The notes: generated from the sequence alone by a model not told the origin. A DNA stretch of 64,000 nucleotides from Nepenthes gracilis (GCA_033239525.1 BSYO01000034.1:4526001-4590000), one strand, 5' to 3'; positions 1 through 11,240 are shown, numbered from the stretch's first letter. Program-made: numbers and translations.

Positions 1-565
1 CGAGAGCTTAAGCTAGCGATCACGCTAGAGACGCCACTTCTCCCGACTTAACTACGCTGGTACCCTAGTGCTGGAACGACAGCGGGCGCCCGCACCTTTC
101 TTTCAACGATCGATGGAGTAGATATAGATCAACAACCGTTTGCTCCAAATATTCTCGCTCTCGGTAAGAGTAAATGCAGCAGAGGGGCTCGCCGGCGGTC
201 GTCCCTATGCAGCCACCGTAAAATGTGGCCCGAGAAAAGAAGCGAGACGAGAAGGCCTAAGAGGGTCAGTGAATAATTAGATCCCCGTCTCTTTGCGTGC
301 TCCAGGCCAGAACAGGCCTGAAGAGCGCTCTGGGAGCACAACGCCGGGAGAAAGCCCAGAAAGAAGAAACCCTCAATACTCTCTGGCAGAGAATGAAAAC
401 TTAGTCTAGGAGCGAGCCTCCAAGACTGTCAGGTCCGCTAGAGGCAGTAGCCGACCGGTTACTAGACCCTTCGGGGACAAAATAGAGTTGAGGGCTTACC
501 TCAATTCTAAGAGATCTGTCAACGCTACTCAAACAAATTCACGTGTGGATAAGATTTGAAACCGA
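1..565 (+). other. Tat-1 untranslated leader
   Basis: No coding segment matching gag or any recognised family is seen before the gag homology begins at about 566. The position upstream of gag makes this the untranslated leader of the element. A short minus-strand open frame at 129-341 matches nothing I recognise. No PBS is visible. Confidence 0.6.
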
Positions 566-1680
566 ATGTTCAAGGACAATGAGCACGCTGTTGACCTTGA
601 CAAATCTCCCTTCACAGCGGAGATCCTAAATCGTCCACTGCCCGCCAAATTCAAAATGCATTCCCTTGATTTATACGATTGGAATAGTGATCCAGTTGAC
701 CATCTGGATCACTTTCGCACCCATCTGAGTCTACAAGGGATGGAAGACTCAACAATCTGCAACTACTTCCCACTCACGCTGAAGGGAGATTCTCGCATCT
801 GGTTTCATCGCCTCCCTTCAGGCACCATCAGCAACTTCCGGGAGCTCACAGATCTCTTCTTGGCTCAGTATGCCTCGAGCCGACAGGAAGAGAAGCAGCC
901 GTGGCACCTCTCCCACATTAAGCAGAAGTTAGGAGCGAACCCGCAGAGATTTACGGACTGTTTTGTGGCAGAGGCCAGGCGGATTCCCCAGATCACGGAA
1001 GAGATGAAGCTGGGCAGTTTCATCTCTGTGCTGACCTATGGGGACTTCTTCAAGCACCTGGTTCACAAGAATCCCTAGACCTTTCGAGAGGCAGAGTCAA
1101 TCACTCAGGCTTATGCAACGGCAGAGGAAGCCAACGAAGTAAAACGCCCAGAACAGGCAGACCAGCCTCGCTCATTCCCTGGAGAGGGAAAAAAAAATAT
1201 AGCGACGGCGATCACTCCCGCCGGAAGAAGCACAAAACTCACCCGCCAGAATGCAGAGATTATGGGTCCACCAGCTTTACGCCCCTGACGAACACAGGCT
1301 CAAATGTCCTTATACAGATCCGTAAAAAAAAATTCCTGAAGTGGTCAAAACCACTAAAGAAGGACACCGGAAACCAGCCAAAATACTTTGATTTTTACCG
1401 CTCTACTAGACATTCTACTAAAAACTGGAAAAGGATTGTAGAGGGAGATTGAGGAGTTGATTCGCAGGGGCCACCTGACCACATTTGTCAAGGGCCCTGG
1501 GTAGAGTTCTAGAGCAGCCAGTGGAGAAGGGCAGGAGCTGTCTCCTCCCGAAAATCGAGTTGCGGTAGGGGTGGTCAATATCGTCACCACCCGACCTGCC
1601 AAAAACCTAGCCAACAATAAGGAGTAGCAGACTAGGAGAAAGAAGTAGCATATGACGAACAACACAATCAGCTTCAATGA
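566..1680 (+). pseudogene. Tat-1 gag (capsid) pseudogene
   Basis: Gag forms the retrotransposon particle. The open part (566-1078) carries the Ty3/gypsy capsid domain (Retrotrans_gag type): a 'YDWNSDPVDHLDHF' entry motif, then 'GDSRIWFHRLP' and 'LFLAQYASSR', in the normal order. A TAG at 1076-1078 ends it. Similarity then continues through an 'EEANEVKRPEQ' stretch near 1120, also present in Tat-2 and in the relic near 22200. A degenerate zinc-knuckle region lies around 1387-1450, where aromatic residues replace the expected cysteines. The family assignment is firm; the exact 3' limit is not. Confidence 0.85.
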
Positions 1681-1689
1681 TGATGATTT

Positions 1690-2120
1690 AACTCATGTAA
1701 TGTCCCCACATGCTGACCCATTGTTGTATCCGCGCTCGTTTCAGACGGTAGTATCTATTACAAGTTGAAGCAAGTGTTTATTGATAATGTTAGTTCAAAG
1801 GACTTACTTTACTTGGATACTTTCTTTAAACTAGACTTAAAAAAGAACCAATTAAAACCTACCGAGTGCCCATTGTGTGGCCTTGACAACGAGCCAATGC
1901 TCGTCCAAGAGACAATCCAACTGGAGGTCACTCTAGCAATGTATCCAAAAACAGCAAGTCGAACGCTCACCTTCTTAGTGGTCGACCTATCCTCTGTTTA
2001 TAACGTTATACTAGGCAGACCGTGCTTAACAGCATTTGGGACAGTCACCTCGATTCCACACCTCAAGATGAAGTTCCTAATGCCTTATGGTATAGGAGAG
2101 GTGTTAGGTGACTAAGTTAC
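1690..2120 (+). pseudogene. Tat-1 aspartic protease pseudogene
   Basis: Retropepsin-like domain that would cut the Gag-Pol precursor. The open part is 1765-2115. The active-site region reads FIDNVSS, with Val where a small Gly is usual. It is followed by the hydrophobic 'LTFLVVDL', 'VILGRPCLTAFG' and 'HLKMKFLMPYGIGEV' segments typical of Tat proteases. Tat-2 has the same segments at 34650-34800, and so does the eroded relic at 23050-23190. Several stops lie upstream in the same frame and a TAA-like break follows the domain, so no active enzyme is expected. Confidence 0.8.
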
Positions 2121-2339
2121 TGGGCGAACATATTACCTGTCTCAAATTACCCCTAGCGGCAGCACTAGAGCGGTTGGGAAACTCAATCATCGAGACAAGA
2201 CAACCTTGTAGTAAGCGCAGTCCGGCAAAGCCACAGATCTAGTCCCCCTAAACCCGGAGGAACCAGAAAAGTGTGTACAGATTGACGACTCACTCACCGG
2301 AACACTGCGCGATGAATTGATCTCATTCTTATGACGAAA

Positions 2340-3520
2340 CGCTGATATTTTTAGGTGGACTCCAGCAGGCATGCCTGGGATTCTGGTTGAGGTGATGGTC
2401 CACAAGTTGGGGCTTGATCCTGACCGGAAGCCCGTCAGCCAGAAGCGGAGAAATCACTCTGTAGAAAAGTTGATCGCCATCTGGGAGGAGATGAAGAAAC
2501 TACCGGACGCAGGATTTATCAGAGAAGTCCACTATCCGGATTAGCTCTTTAATGTCGTCCTGGTAAAGAAAAGCAATAGGAAATGACAGATGTTCGTTGA
2601 TTTTACCGACGTTAACAAAGCCTGCCCAAAGGACAGCTTTCCTTTACCCTGGATCGATCTATTGGTTGACTCGATGGCCGGACATGAGCTGCTAAGTTTC
2701 ATAGACGCCTATTCGGGTTACAACAAGATCTGGATGAATCCGGAAGACGATGAGCATACCTCATTCATGACGGATCAGGGCACCTACTACTACAAAGTGA
2801 TGCCCTTTGAATTGAAAAATGCCGGAGCAACCTATCAACGATTGGTTAACAAGATGTTTGAAAAATAGAACGGTTGCAACATAGAGGTCTACGTCGACGA
2901 CATGCTCGTCAAGAGCAGAGTAACCGGCAGCCACATCCGCGACCTGGTAGAGTCGTTTGAGATGCTCCGCGAGCATCACATGAAGCTGAACACGACTAAG
3001 TGTGTCTTCCGGATAGCCTTGGGTAAATTCTTGGGTTTTATCATCTCCCAACGGGGGATTGAGGCAAACCCTGAGAAGATTAAGGCCATCGCAGACATGG
3101 CTCCCCTGCGGAGCGTAAAGGACGTCTAGCGATTGACTAGATGACTAGCAGCGTTGTCTCGCTTCCTCGCGAAGTATGGCGATAAGTACTAGCCCTTCTT
3201 TAAGGCCCTAAGAGGGACAAAATCCAATGGATTTCAATAGACAACAAACTGCCAGACAGCCTTCGATGAATTGAAGCGGTATCTGGCCAGCCTGCCTTTG
3301 CTAGTGTCGCCCACGGGCGGAGAAGAGCTGTATCTTTACCTGGCGGTGTCGGAGGTATCCCTCAGTTCCGTCCTCGTATGCCAGGACTCCGACACTCAAC
3401 GGCCGCTTTACTACGTGAGTAAAACGTTAACCGGCCCAGAGACCCACTACTCATGCGTAGAAAAGCTAGCCTTAGCATTTATATTCTTTGCACGGAAGTT
3501 GAGGTCATACTTTTAGGCAC
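2340..3520 (+). pseudogene. Tat-1 reverse transcriptase and first RNase H pseudogene
   Basis: The RT core spans about 2400-3126. Motifs seen in order are 'VDFTDVNKACPKDSFPLP' (from about 2596), 'LSFIDAYSGYNKI', 'VMPFELKNAGATYQRLVNKMF', and the catalytic YVDD at 2890-2901. The Ty3-type RNase H (3271-3516) begins 'LKRYLASLPLL' and includes 'YYVSKTLTGPETHYS'. Stops at 2543, 2584, 2866, 3127, 3139, 3149, 3190 and 3238 break the frame, mostly at positions expected to be Trp, Gln or Arg. YVDD survives, but the enzyme cannot be made as one chain. Confidence 0.9.
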
Positions 3521-3524
3521 ACCG

Positions 3525-4145
3525 TGTAGTGGTCATCACTGACCAATCTCTGAAAAATATACTCTAGAAACCCGACATTTCTAGACGGCTAGTAAAGTGG
3601 GCTATCGAGTTGGGCGAGTTCGGCATCGAATTCAGACCCAGACCTGCTGTCAAAGCGCAAGCTCTGGCCGACTTTATTGTTGAGACCACGACCCCAGTCC
3701 TCGAAGAACAGCCCGCAGAAAGCACGGTGCAATTTGACGGAGTTCCAAAGTGGGTACTCAATGTAGACAGATCATCTACGGATGCCAGCAGTGGTGCCGG
3801 AGTGGTCTTCACAACCCCGGACGGGTTTGAGGTGAAGTATTCTCCCAAACTCAATTTTTCTGCAACCAACAACGCTACCGAATATGAAACCTTATTAGCC
3901 GGATTACGATAAGCAAGGGAGTGCTCAGCCAAGTGGTTGGCGGTCTACAGCGACTCTGAACTAATCGTTAACCAGGTTAACAGAGACTTCAATGTAAGCA
4001 ACCCTCACCGAGCCAATTACTTGGCAAAGGTGAGGGAGGCTGCCCAGGGTTTCGACAAACTAACCCTGGTTTATATTCCCAGAACTGAAAACTGGAAGGC
4101 AGATCAACTGGCTAGAACCGCTACAGCCGAAAATCTAGAATAGTA
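3525..4145 (+). pseudogene. Tat-1 second (plant/archaeal-type) RNase H pseudogene
   Basis: Tat-lineage elements carry an additional RNase H between the Ty3 RNase H and integrase. Here the acidic residues of that fold can be seen: Asp in 'WVLNVDRSST', Glu in 'NNATEYETLLAGL', Asp in 'AVYSDSELIVNQV', and Asp in 'NWKADQLARTA'. Stops at 3516, 3567, 3910 and 4141 split the reading frame. The dual RNase H supports assignment to the Tat clade rather than to a chromovirus or Athila. Inactive as it stands. Confidence 0.85.
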
Positions 4146-4149
4146 CTCG

Positions 4150-5484
4150 AGGGACATGAGGGAGATTCTGAATGCTCCCAGCATAGAGAGGTTGGAGGCG
4201 ATGCAGATTTCCAAAGTAAAAAACTGGATGATGCCCTACCTTAGCTATCTGGCTAACGGATCATTGCCAGAAGATGCAAAGAAGGCTAAGTGAATCAAAA
4301 AGACAGCTGGCTAGTATACTGTGGTTGATGGGCGACTATACCGCCGTGGTTACTCAACCCCATGCCTCCAATGCCTAACTCCCGAAGAGGCCGACTACGC
4401 CTTTGGTGAAGTGCACCTCAGGATTTATGGAGCACATGTTGGTGGAAAAAACTTAGTTTTCAAAATCATGCGACAGGCCTACTATTGGCCCTCAATGAAA
4501 AAGGATGCGCTCGAACTTGTGAAGAAATGTGAAAGCTGTCAGCTTCACAGTAACCTTCACCGCCAGCCATTCGCTAACTTGAAGACACTTCAGGCCTCTT
4601 GGCCCTTCGCGCAATGGGGGCCCGATATTCTCGGCCCATTTCCCATTGCCACGGGACAAAGGAAGTTCATCATCGTGGGTATTGACTACTTCACCAAGTG
4701 AGTCAAGGCCATCCCACTCGCGAAAATTACAGAGCACAACGCTCTTGAATTCCTTCGCTAGAGTATTATTTGCAGATTTGGCGTCCCAAAGGTTGTCATG
4801 ACCGACAACGGGACCCAATTCTCGGAAAAATATTTTACTAAGTATTGCACCAACCTTGGTATCAAGCTGGACCATACTTCGGTGGCATACCTTTAAGCGA
4901 ATGGACAGGTGGAGGTCACGAACCGAATGCTATTCCACAGGTTAAAGACCAAGTTGGAAGACGTAGGGGGCTTCTGGGTAGACGAGCTCCCCTCAGTTCT
5001 CTGGTCTTACAGGACAACCCCAAAAGAACCAACGTGCGAGACACCATTCAGTCTTTGTTACGGGACTGAAGCAGTAATCCCGGTTGAAATCGGGCTTCCA
5101 AGTCTTAGGGTGGAATCATTTGTCCCACGGGATAACTCTCAGAAAATCAGGGAACACCTAGACTTGTTGGAGGAAGCCCGCGACGCCGCCAGAATACGGA
5201 TAGTGGCCTGCCAATATCAAATCACCCGATACTACAACAAAAAGGTAAAGGCGTGACAATTCGATGTTGGAGACTTGGTCCTACAAGGCGTCGAGGCCAC
5301 AGGCAAGCTGGCCGGCTGCAGCAAGCTCTCCCCAAATTGGGAAGGGCCTTTCTTAGTCTTCGCCGTCTTGCAAAACAGAGCGTACAAACTGTGAAACAGA
5401 GCGTACAAACTCCGAAACCAAGATGAAAAGTTGGTCCCACGAACGTGGAATACGATCCACCTCAAATGCTACTTCCAATAAGGG
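4150..5484 (+). pseudogene. Tat-1 integrase pseudogene
   Basis: Integrase would insert the element DNA. After a spacer (4150-4320), the zinc-binding part shows 'HLRIYGAHVGG' and 'CESCQLH'. The catalytic core carries Asp in 'GPDILGPFP', Asp in 'MTDNGTQFS' and Glu in 'NGQVEVTNR', so the DDE triad is retained. The C-terminal segment runs through 'SLCYGTEAVIPVEIG', 'YYNKKVKA' and 'PRTWNTIHLKCYFQ', ending near 5482. In-frame stops occur at 4699, 4758, 4894 and 5254. A 21-bp in-frame direct duplication lies at 5373-5414. Confidence 0.9.
5373..5414 (+). repeat. 21-bp direct duplication in integrase C-terminus
   Basis: The stretch starting aaacagagcgtacaaact is present twice, offset by 21 bp (7 codons). 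The duplication keeps the frame, but the first copy ends in a TGA. Confidence 0.8.
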
Positions 5485-6148
5485 ACCCAAGTATGTATTT
5501 GCATTATTGAGTATACGCATTCGCCTGGTTGTTTCAATTTGTCAAAATAAGTGTTTCCTTAGCATACTGTCTTCCCTTTCCGATGTGCATGTATATATAT
5601 GTGTTTGTCTTGCAGGTTTACTCGACCTAAACTGCCTCTAAATCGGGAGGGTCTTCACCTTCTCGTAACTAAACCCTAATCATCCAGGCGGCTCATAAGT
5701 GGTTGAATATGAACCGCAGTCATCCGAGCAGCCCATTAGCGGTTGTATTAAACCCTGGTCATCCAGGCAACCCATAGGTGGTGGAATCTAAATATTGGTC
5801 ATCCAAGTGGCTCATTAGCGGTCAAAATCTTAGGGGCTAACGCAGCACACGCAACGACCTCCTCCACGAGGAGATAACGTGATCAGGCAACGATGGTCAA
5901 AGGGAGAAAAATTCTTCTCCAAGGCTGGTCGCCCAAGTCAGCACTTGGACAGCGTCACCAGGATTCACTCACAAGCCGCCACTACTAGGCCGGCTAACGC
6001 ACACACAGTCGCCTATAAAAAAAACCTAAGGATTTCACTCCTTTGGCAGTAATGCAATGGTCGCCAGCCAATTGAGTTGGCCGTCCAGTATAGCAAACAT
6101 GCAAGTATGAAGCAGCAAAAAAGAAATAGACATAAAGTGGGAGAATTC
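5485..6148 (+). repeat. Tat-1 post-pol spacer with 40-bp minisatellite (5681-5833)
   Basis: No coding sequence was recognised. A tandem array of four roughly 40-bp units begins at 5681, 5721, 5760 and 5800, each starting catcc and containing a 'cycatwrgtggt'-like core. The rest is non-coding spacer between pol and the antisense gene. Confidence 0.75.
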
Positions 6149-8070
6149 TCATTTCATTGCTTTCAAATGTATTACATTATACATGATACAAATGGAAAAC
6201 CAAAAATCGACAACAAGCAAGGGAGGTAGCACCTGACCGTCTCGCGGATCCCACACGAGACTTTCGCGGGTCTGGACAGACTTGTTTGACATATTAAGCA
6301 GGTCCGCCAGGAAGTTAGGGTCAATAAGCCGCGTGATACGCCAACACATATTGACCCATTCCCACATCCGCGACCACATCAATTGCTCAATCTTGTGGGG
6401 GCATATCCGGTGGCTCAGGCAGTTCTCCAACTCTGTCAGCTGCCTGCCAAGCTGCCTAAGGCGTCCCGTAATCCGCTCGTTCTCCTCCCGCAGCCAGGCA
6501 TTCTCCTTGTTCAGACTAACATTCTCGGCCTTTGTATCAGCCAGAACGGTCTGTAAGGCGGTGGCATCCGACCAGTACTCCGCCCGGAGCCGCCTTTCGC
6601 GTCCACCTGTGCGATCTCTGCCACCCTATCAGAGATCACTCGGTCCCGCTAGTCGATTACCTTTGCAATGGCAGCCAGTACCTTTTCCTTCTGCACCAAA
6701 AAACAAAACAAATCAGAAATTCTAAATGAGAAGTTATGCAGAAAGCATAAAAAAAAATAATACCTCCCAAACTCTCCGTGCAGGCCATCAGGCCTGGCCT
6801 CCAAGTTTGGCTCCAGTGGCGGCAGGCTGGAAGCAATGCCCTCACGAGCGGAGCTGGTGGCGGCCTCCTCTAAGATGTTCTCCAGGAGTCCCTCATCAAT
6901 GTGTGGCGGCGCAAAGCGAGCTCCCGGCCGACGGCCTCCACTGTAGCCGTAGGAGGATCAATGTCAATCACTGGCTGCTCAGCCGGCAGCTGCATAGCTT
7001 GTGAGCCGATTGACCGCTCCTGCGCCTCCGCCGGCTGCTCACAGGCTATCTTTTGGAAAATCTCCGTCAACGCCGCTCGAAGAACCACTTGTGGCACAGG
7101 CTGCACCAGAATAACGCCTTCAGCCCGAGTTTTCGGTAGGTCCTCAAACGTCTTCTCCATTCCAGTGGTGCTGCCAGAACTGCTGCAAATCCCGACAGTG
7201 ATTTAGTCAGGCCCCAAAGACGATGAGAAGGGCGTCTACACAGCCATCCTCTTGGGCCTTGGGCCGATGAAGTCATCGTCAATCAGACAGGGACGGATGA
7301 GCAGGCCCCTGGAATCCTCCGGTCGCATCATAACAGCCGACGACGGTGCCTTGAGCTTTTGAATAGGAAAAGGCAGACCCCAATTGACATTCTTGGTCTC
7401 TACCCTAGAGACCAAGAAATCTCTCTTGAAGCCAGAGAGATGGGCTTTGACCAGTTTGGTCAGCCACTCCAAGGACACCGTCTCCGCCACAGATGGCGTC
7501 CCCTTATAAACTTCTGGCATCTGGCCCCAATCCTCCGCTAGGGGCCACGTCTCAGTCACCCTCACAAAGAAAAAATTGATTCTTCCAGTTCTTCAGTGAG
7601 TCGTAGATGGCTGTATTAACCTTTAGGCCACTACGTGGAATCAAGGAGATCAACTCTCTTCCCTGGTTTATCTTGAACAGCCCCTTCACCATAAACATTG
7701 TTAACCGCCTAGAATGTTTACGATGAAAAATACAAAAGTTGTAAATATACCGTACAGCATTAGCGTGAAGTTGGTCGACGGGAACACGCAAAGCCAGGAG
7801 GATCGACTGTAAGTCGTCCGGAAGTGGAAGACGGAGACCACTCCTTAGGTGGGCCTCATACACCGTTACGTGTCCCGCCGGCGGAGAGAAGGCCCTGTCG
7901 TCCTTATCCGAAACCCTCCATGCAATATCTTTGGGGATGTTGAACTCAATGCACAGCTCTTTTACGTCGTTCTGTCGAAGAACAGAAGGGATATTGCAAC
8001 AGAGGTCGAAGCCATATTTGCAGAGGGATTAGGGTTTCTTTCTTTTCTCTCTGGAATGAAAGCAGGTTGA
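6149..8070 (-). pseudogene. Antisense accessory gene of Tat-1 (PF04195-like 'putative gypsy type transposon' protein)
   Basis: Read right to left, about 7980-7236 encodes 'VYEAHLRSGLRLPLPDD', 'LRVPVDQLHANAVRYI', 'LKNWKNQFF' and 'VTETWPLAEDWGQMP'. That order is typical of the antisense ORF of plant Tat/Ogre-like elements, known as Transposase_28/PF04195 (family recalled, not searched). One extra T in a T-run at about 7568-7573 shifts the frame between the two halves. The downstream part (about 6690-6400) encodes a heptad-rich coiled coil ('LNKENAWLREENERITGRLR'). An intron-like GT-AG segment lies at 6691-6763, so a spliced transcript opposite to the element is likely. The function of this protein family is unknown. 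Other frameshifts are probable. Confidence 0.7.
6691..6763 (-). other. Putative intron of the antisense gene
   Basis: On the minus strand a GTATTATT donor at 6763 leads into a T-rich tract and a TTTGGTGCAG acceptor ending at 6691, 73 bp in all. The flanking frames are coding-like on both sides. A second possible intron, with TGACTAAAT and TTTGCAG, ends near 7188. Confidence 0.5.
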
Positions 8071-8340
8071 AGACGAAGAAGTAGAGTAGAAGGAAACTAC
8101 TAAGTGTAGAGGAGGAAAACTTAAACGGCAAGGTGTGAAATGCCTTAAACCTCCTCGGGAAAGCACGCCATCATTTTTGCCGCATGTTGCATCCCAAATG
8201 GGCCTCTTTTGAACAAATCTTCTGACGTATTAATGGCTAGGATAGTGGTTTAACCGTGTGAAAACACGTGTCTACTTTTAACCTGACAGGCCAACTAATG
8301 ACCACGCGTCGGTCAGGGCTCATACAAAATTCTCTGGAAT
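8071..8340. other. Tat-1 3' non-coding spacer
   Basis: Presumed promoter side of the antisense gene and spacer before the 46-bp array. Minus-strand open frames here are low-complexity and match nothing recognised. Confidence 0.4.
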
Positions 8341-8610
8341 CTGACCAAAGACGGTCAATACATCCGGTCAACTTTCTTCTTCGAATCTGACCAAAGACGG
8401 TCAACGAATCCAATAAGCCTTCTCCTTCGGATCTGACCAAAAACGATCAATAGACCTGGTTAACTTTCTTCTCCGAATCTGACAAAAGACGGTCAACAGA
8501 TCCAGTCAACCTTCTCCTCCAGATCTGACCAAAGACGGTCAACAGACCCGGTCAACTTTCTTCTCCGGATCTGAACAAGACGGTCAACAGATTCGGTCAA
8601 TGCCTCACCC
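8341..8610 (+). repeat. 46-bp tandem repeat in Tat-1 3' region (about 6 copies)
   Basis: The motif ctgaccaaagacggtcaaca recurs at 8341, 8387, 8433, 8479, 8525 and 8571, an exact 46-bp spacing. Each unit ends in a 'cttctccgga'-like stretch. The copies differ at several bases, so the array is old. Tandem arrays in the 3' untranslated region are known for Tat/Retand-type elements. Confidence 0.92.
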
Positions 8611-8699
8611 TTTCGTAGAGTTCTCCAGAATTTTCAAGCAGCAAAGGAGAGTGAGGAGCATCCCATCTTGAACATGCCAGAGGCCAGAATTCTAGCCAC

Positions 8700-8715
8700 T
8701 GGCTTGGGGGGCTAG
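8700..8715 (+). promoter_or_regulatory. Tat-1 polypurine tract
   Basis: A ggcttggggggctag run lies immediately before the LTR start at 8716. Tat-2 has an equivalent ggggctag just before its LTR at 39482, which supports both calls. Confidence 0.7.
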
Positions 8716-9827
8716 TGATAGGTGTACTGTAAATGGGCCGGCCCTATAGTCAAAGGTGGCCCAGATCCACTGTTGGACGGTCAACATTGGCCTAACAGGA
8801 AATGAGGGACGAATTCCTGAAAGGCCCAAACACGCGTTAGACGATCGATGCCACCGTTGACCGATTGAGGCACAGGCGGGTGGCCTACTCGTGCTCAGAA
8901 CGGTCAACCCGTGCGTTGCCTAGAATCACTGTAATAACAGACCAAGAATAAAAAGGCTTTTCACTGGCTTGACCCACTTGGGCCCATGCTCCAGCAGGTG
9001 GTCAACAACGGCTCTTTTCCTAACTCTGCGCCTTCCATAAATCCAACCAGCTCCAAAAAGGACGTTGACAAGATCGGCGCCTTTCCTATAAGAATAACGC
9101 TAGATTTTTCCAATTCCTACCAAGTGGAGCCTGCCAACGGTAATATATTCGAAAGGAAGGTAGGAAATTTGGAAAGCCACTACCTGCCAGAGAAGAAAAT
9201 AATCCCAACTAATTAGGCAACTCGTGCCTTCCTCACAAGCAAGGTCGCTTAAACATGGCGCAAGGGATCACACCTTCCAACCAAGGAAGATCACACTGCC
9301 GCCATTAAAATGAGCCTTAGGGTCTTCGCTCAGGGCATGCGAACAACTACTCACACAACGCTTGCTGCTGCACTTTCTACCACACAGACACACAACTTTC
9401 TACTGCCCAAAAGAAACATACGCTGTCGACTAGGCATTCCACGACGATTTCATACTCTCTCTCTCTGCGAATGCACTGAGGAAAAGAATACAAATTAAAG
9501 GCATACAGGCGTTCTTCCTGTTGACAGACACCTACTGCCTTCACCCACCGTCCAGATTTAAGAGATGATGTTGCCTCTCTTTCTTCTGAAAACCCACGCA
9601 CTCTTACACACTCACTCTAAATTCTCATTTTCAGTTATCTTTCCATATTTTGAAGGTTGTTTACTGATTTGAGCGTCGGAGTGTTTCCGGTGGAATAACT
9701 TTCCGCCGACACACTGACCTCCTGTTCGTTTTAGTGGTGTGTAGGATCCAAACTTAGTGAACGGAGTCAGAACCAAACAAGCGGATCAGTCCAAATCTAT
9801 TTAAAGTTCGGATCCAATAACACATCA
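8716..9827 (+). repeat. Tat-1 3' LTR
   Basis: It starts TGATAGG after the polypurine tract and ends near CATCA, where similarity to the CNL upstream repeat begins. Near the 3' end it has 'gagcgtcggagtg' and a 'gacctcctgttcgttt' stretch. The same U5 landmarks occur in the Tat-2 LTR at 40157-40215. The terminal bases are uncertain by about 3 bp. Confidence 0.8.
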
Positions 9828-9828
9828 A

Positions 9829-11240
9829 TATTTATAACTCATAATTTTCTCAGCTAGAGATTTTTATTTATTTTCTTATTTTCCATTAAAATATAGCACA
9901 TAATATGCACATATTTATACACTAAAACATATTAGTAACACATTATTTAATCACTTTTTAAATATTTTTATTTTATGATTTCTTATCTATCAATTTAGTC
10001 ATATGTTAAATTTTTGAGTATTATTTATCTCATAGTATGTATCCAATTTTCGATGACAAAACATATGCGGCCATTTGTTTACTGTGATAGAACAAAATCT
10101 AAGAAAATATTATAGATATATTATTATTGTCAATACCTATTGAATTAAAAATTTAGTAAAATCTGTGAGTTATATTTAATATAATTCATGTGTTAGATTC
10201 AATGTGATCCTCATTCTATAGGCTCATGATGCTTATTATTATTTGTTATTCATATCATTTAGACTGATATTCCAACCAGTGAATCTCTATCTTCCTAATA
10301 ATGTTAGACTCTAGGTGAGATCCTCACCTATTATTGATGAATTTTAAATTCTATAGAATCTTTTTATCTTACGATACCAAGATTTGGTAAGGGTTACTCT
10401 TATTATTGCTTTTGAATTGTAATTACAATGAATTGTATATTTTGGAATAGAGTTTATTGTTAGATTCTATGTTATTCCAGTGGCTTTAGTATATTTGATA
10501 TTGTATATTCAAAATATTTATTCGTTTATTACACGTTTTTAATTATCATTACTTATTTGATATTTGACTAATTTTTATATTTTATTGGCTCTAAATTCAA
10601 GTTTATTATATAACGTTAGCAGGGGACTCCACATTTACTGTGGGACTTTCAGCTAGAGGGGATTTGGGAGATTAGTTGTTATCGTATTATTTAGTGACAA
10701 TTGGATTATATTTTGATGAAAATTTGCTAGTTTTTTTCAAGTTATGACTTATGAATTTTAGTAGTTTTTATCTCTTAAATATTTGTTTCATGTAGTGATG
10801 AGACAATAACTTTATAGTTGAAAAAGGTTAAAATTATTATAAATATTTAATAATTTTATATATTAAAACTTTTAACATGAATGGTTCAAATCGAGTTTGA
10901 TAATTAATATTCGAGTAATCACGAACATAAATTGGAGCGGCTGCAACGTGAGAGGACGTCGTAGCCCCTTTGGCACCATTGGGGGTCGTTGGATTAAATA
11001 TTTAACAGTCTCTATTTTTCTAAAAGAAATAAAAATAAAAATAAATAAGAAATGTTTTTTACTTTTCTTAAAAAAATAATAAAAATAAAAAATATATATA
11101 AACAGCATTTTTTAAAAATCGAACGGCCGCTGATAGTGTCAAAAGAGCTAGGACGTCCTCCCACATTGCACCGTTCTTGTTGTATTTGGAGTTTAATACG
11201 ATGGTAGGTGTGACGAGAGGATCCTTCTTTCCTCCTATAT
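9829..11240 (+). repeat. Block G copy 1: AT-rich CNL upstream repeat
   Basis: Very similar to 27245-28660 and 51612-53040. Shared landmarks include 'ataactcataatttyctcag', 'gcaggggactc', 'tgttatcgtattatttagtg' and the fold-back at its right end. No protein-coding potential. Its left part was removed or displaced by Tat-1. In each case it lies upstream of a CNL copy. Confidence 0.85.
10942..11170. repeat. Fold-back (inverted repeat) element, copy 1
   Basis: The left arm (10942-about 10990, starting tgcaacgtgagaggacgtcg) is nearly complementary to the right arm (about 11120-11170, ending ccacattgca). The A/T-rich loop is about 120 bp. The same structure occurs at 28355-28589 and 52727-52968. 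It has no coding capacity and resembles a MITE or fold-back element. Confidence 0.75.

Larger units (their letters stand above)
1..9827 (+). mobile_element. Tat-1: Ty3/gypsy Tat-lineage LTR retrotransposon, 5' LTR outside window
   Basis: The domain order gag, protease, RT, RNase H, second RNase H, integrase, followed by a long 3' region and an LTR, is that of Ty3/gypsy Tat-type elements. The right end lies near 9827, because bases from about 9829 match the CNL upstream repeats at 27245 and 51612. No PBS is visible near position 1, so the window starts inside the leader. The element is dead: each domain has in-frame stops. Many stops sit where a CAG, CGA or TGG codon is expected, which suggests methyl-cytosine deamination. 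The right boundary is accurate to a few bases, since the left target-site copy is not available. Confidence 0.9.

Noticed and set aside
8341..8610. CRISPR-like regular spacing
   Set aside because: Adjacent 46-bp units with no unique spacers, in a plant retrotransposon. It is a minisatellite.
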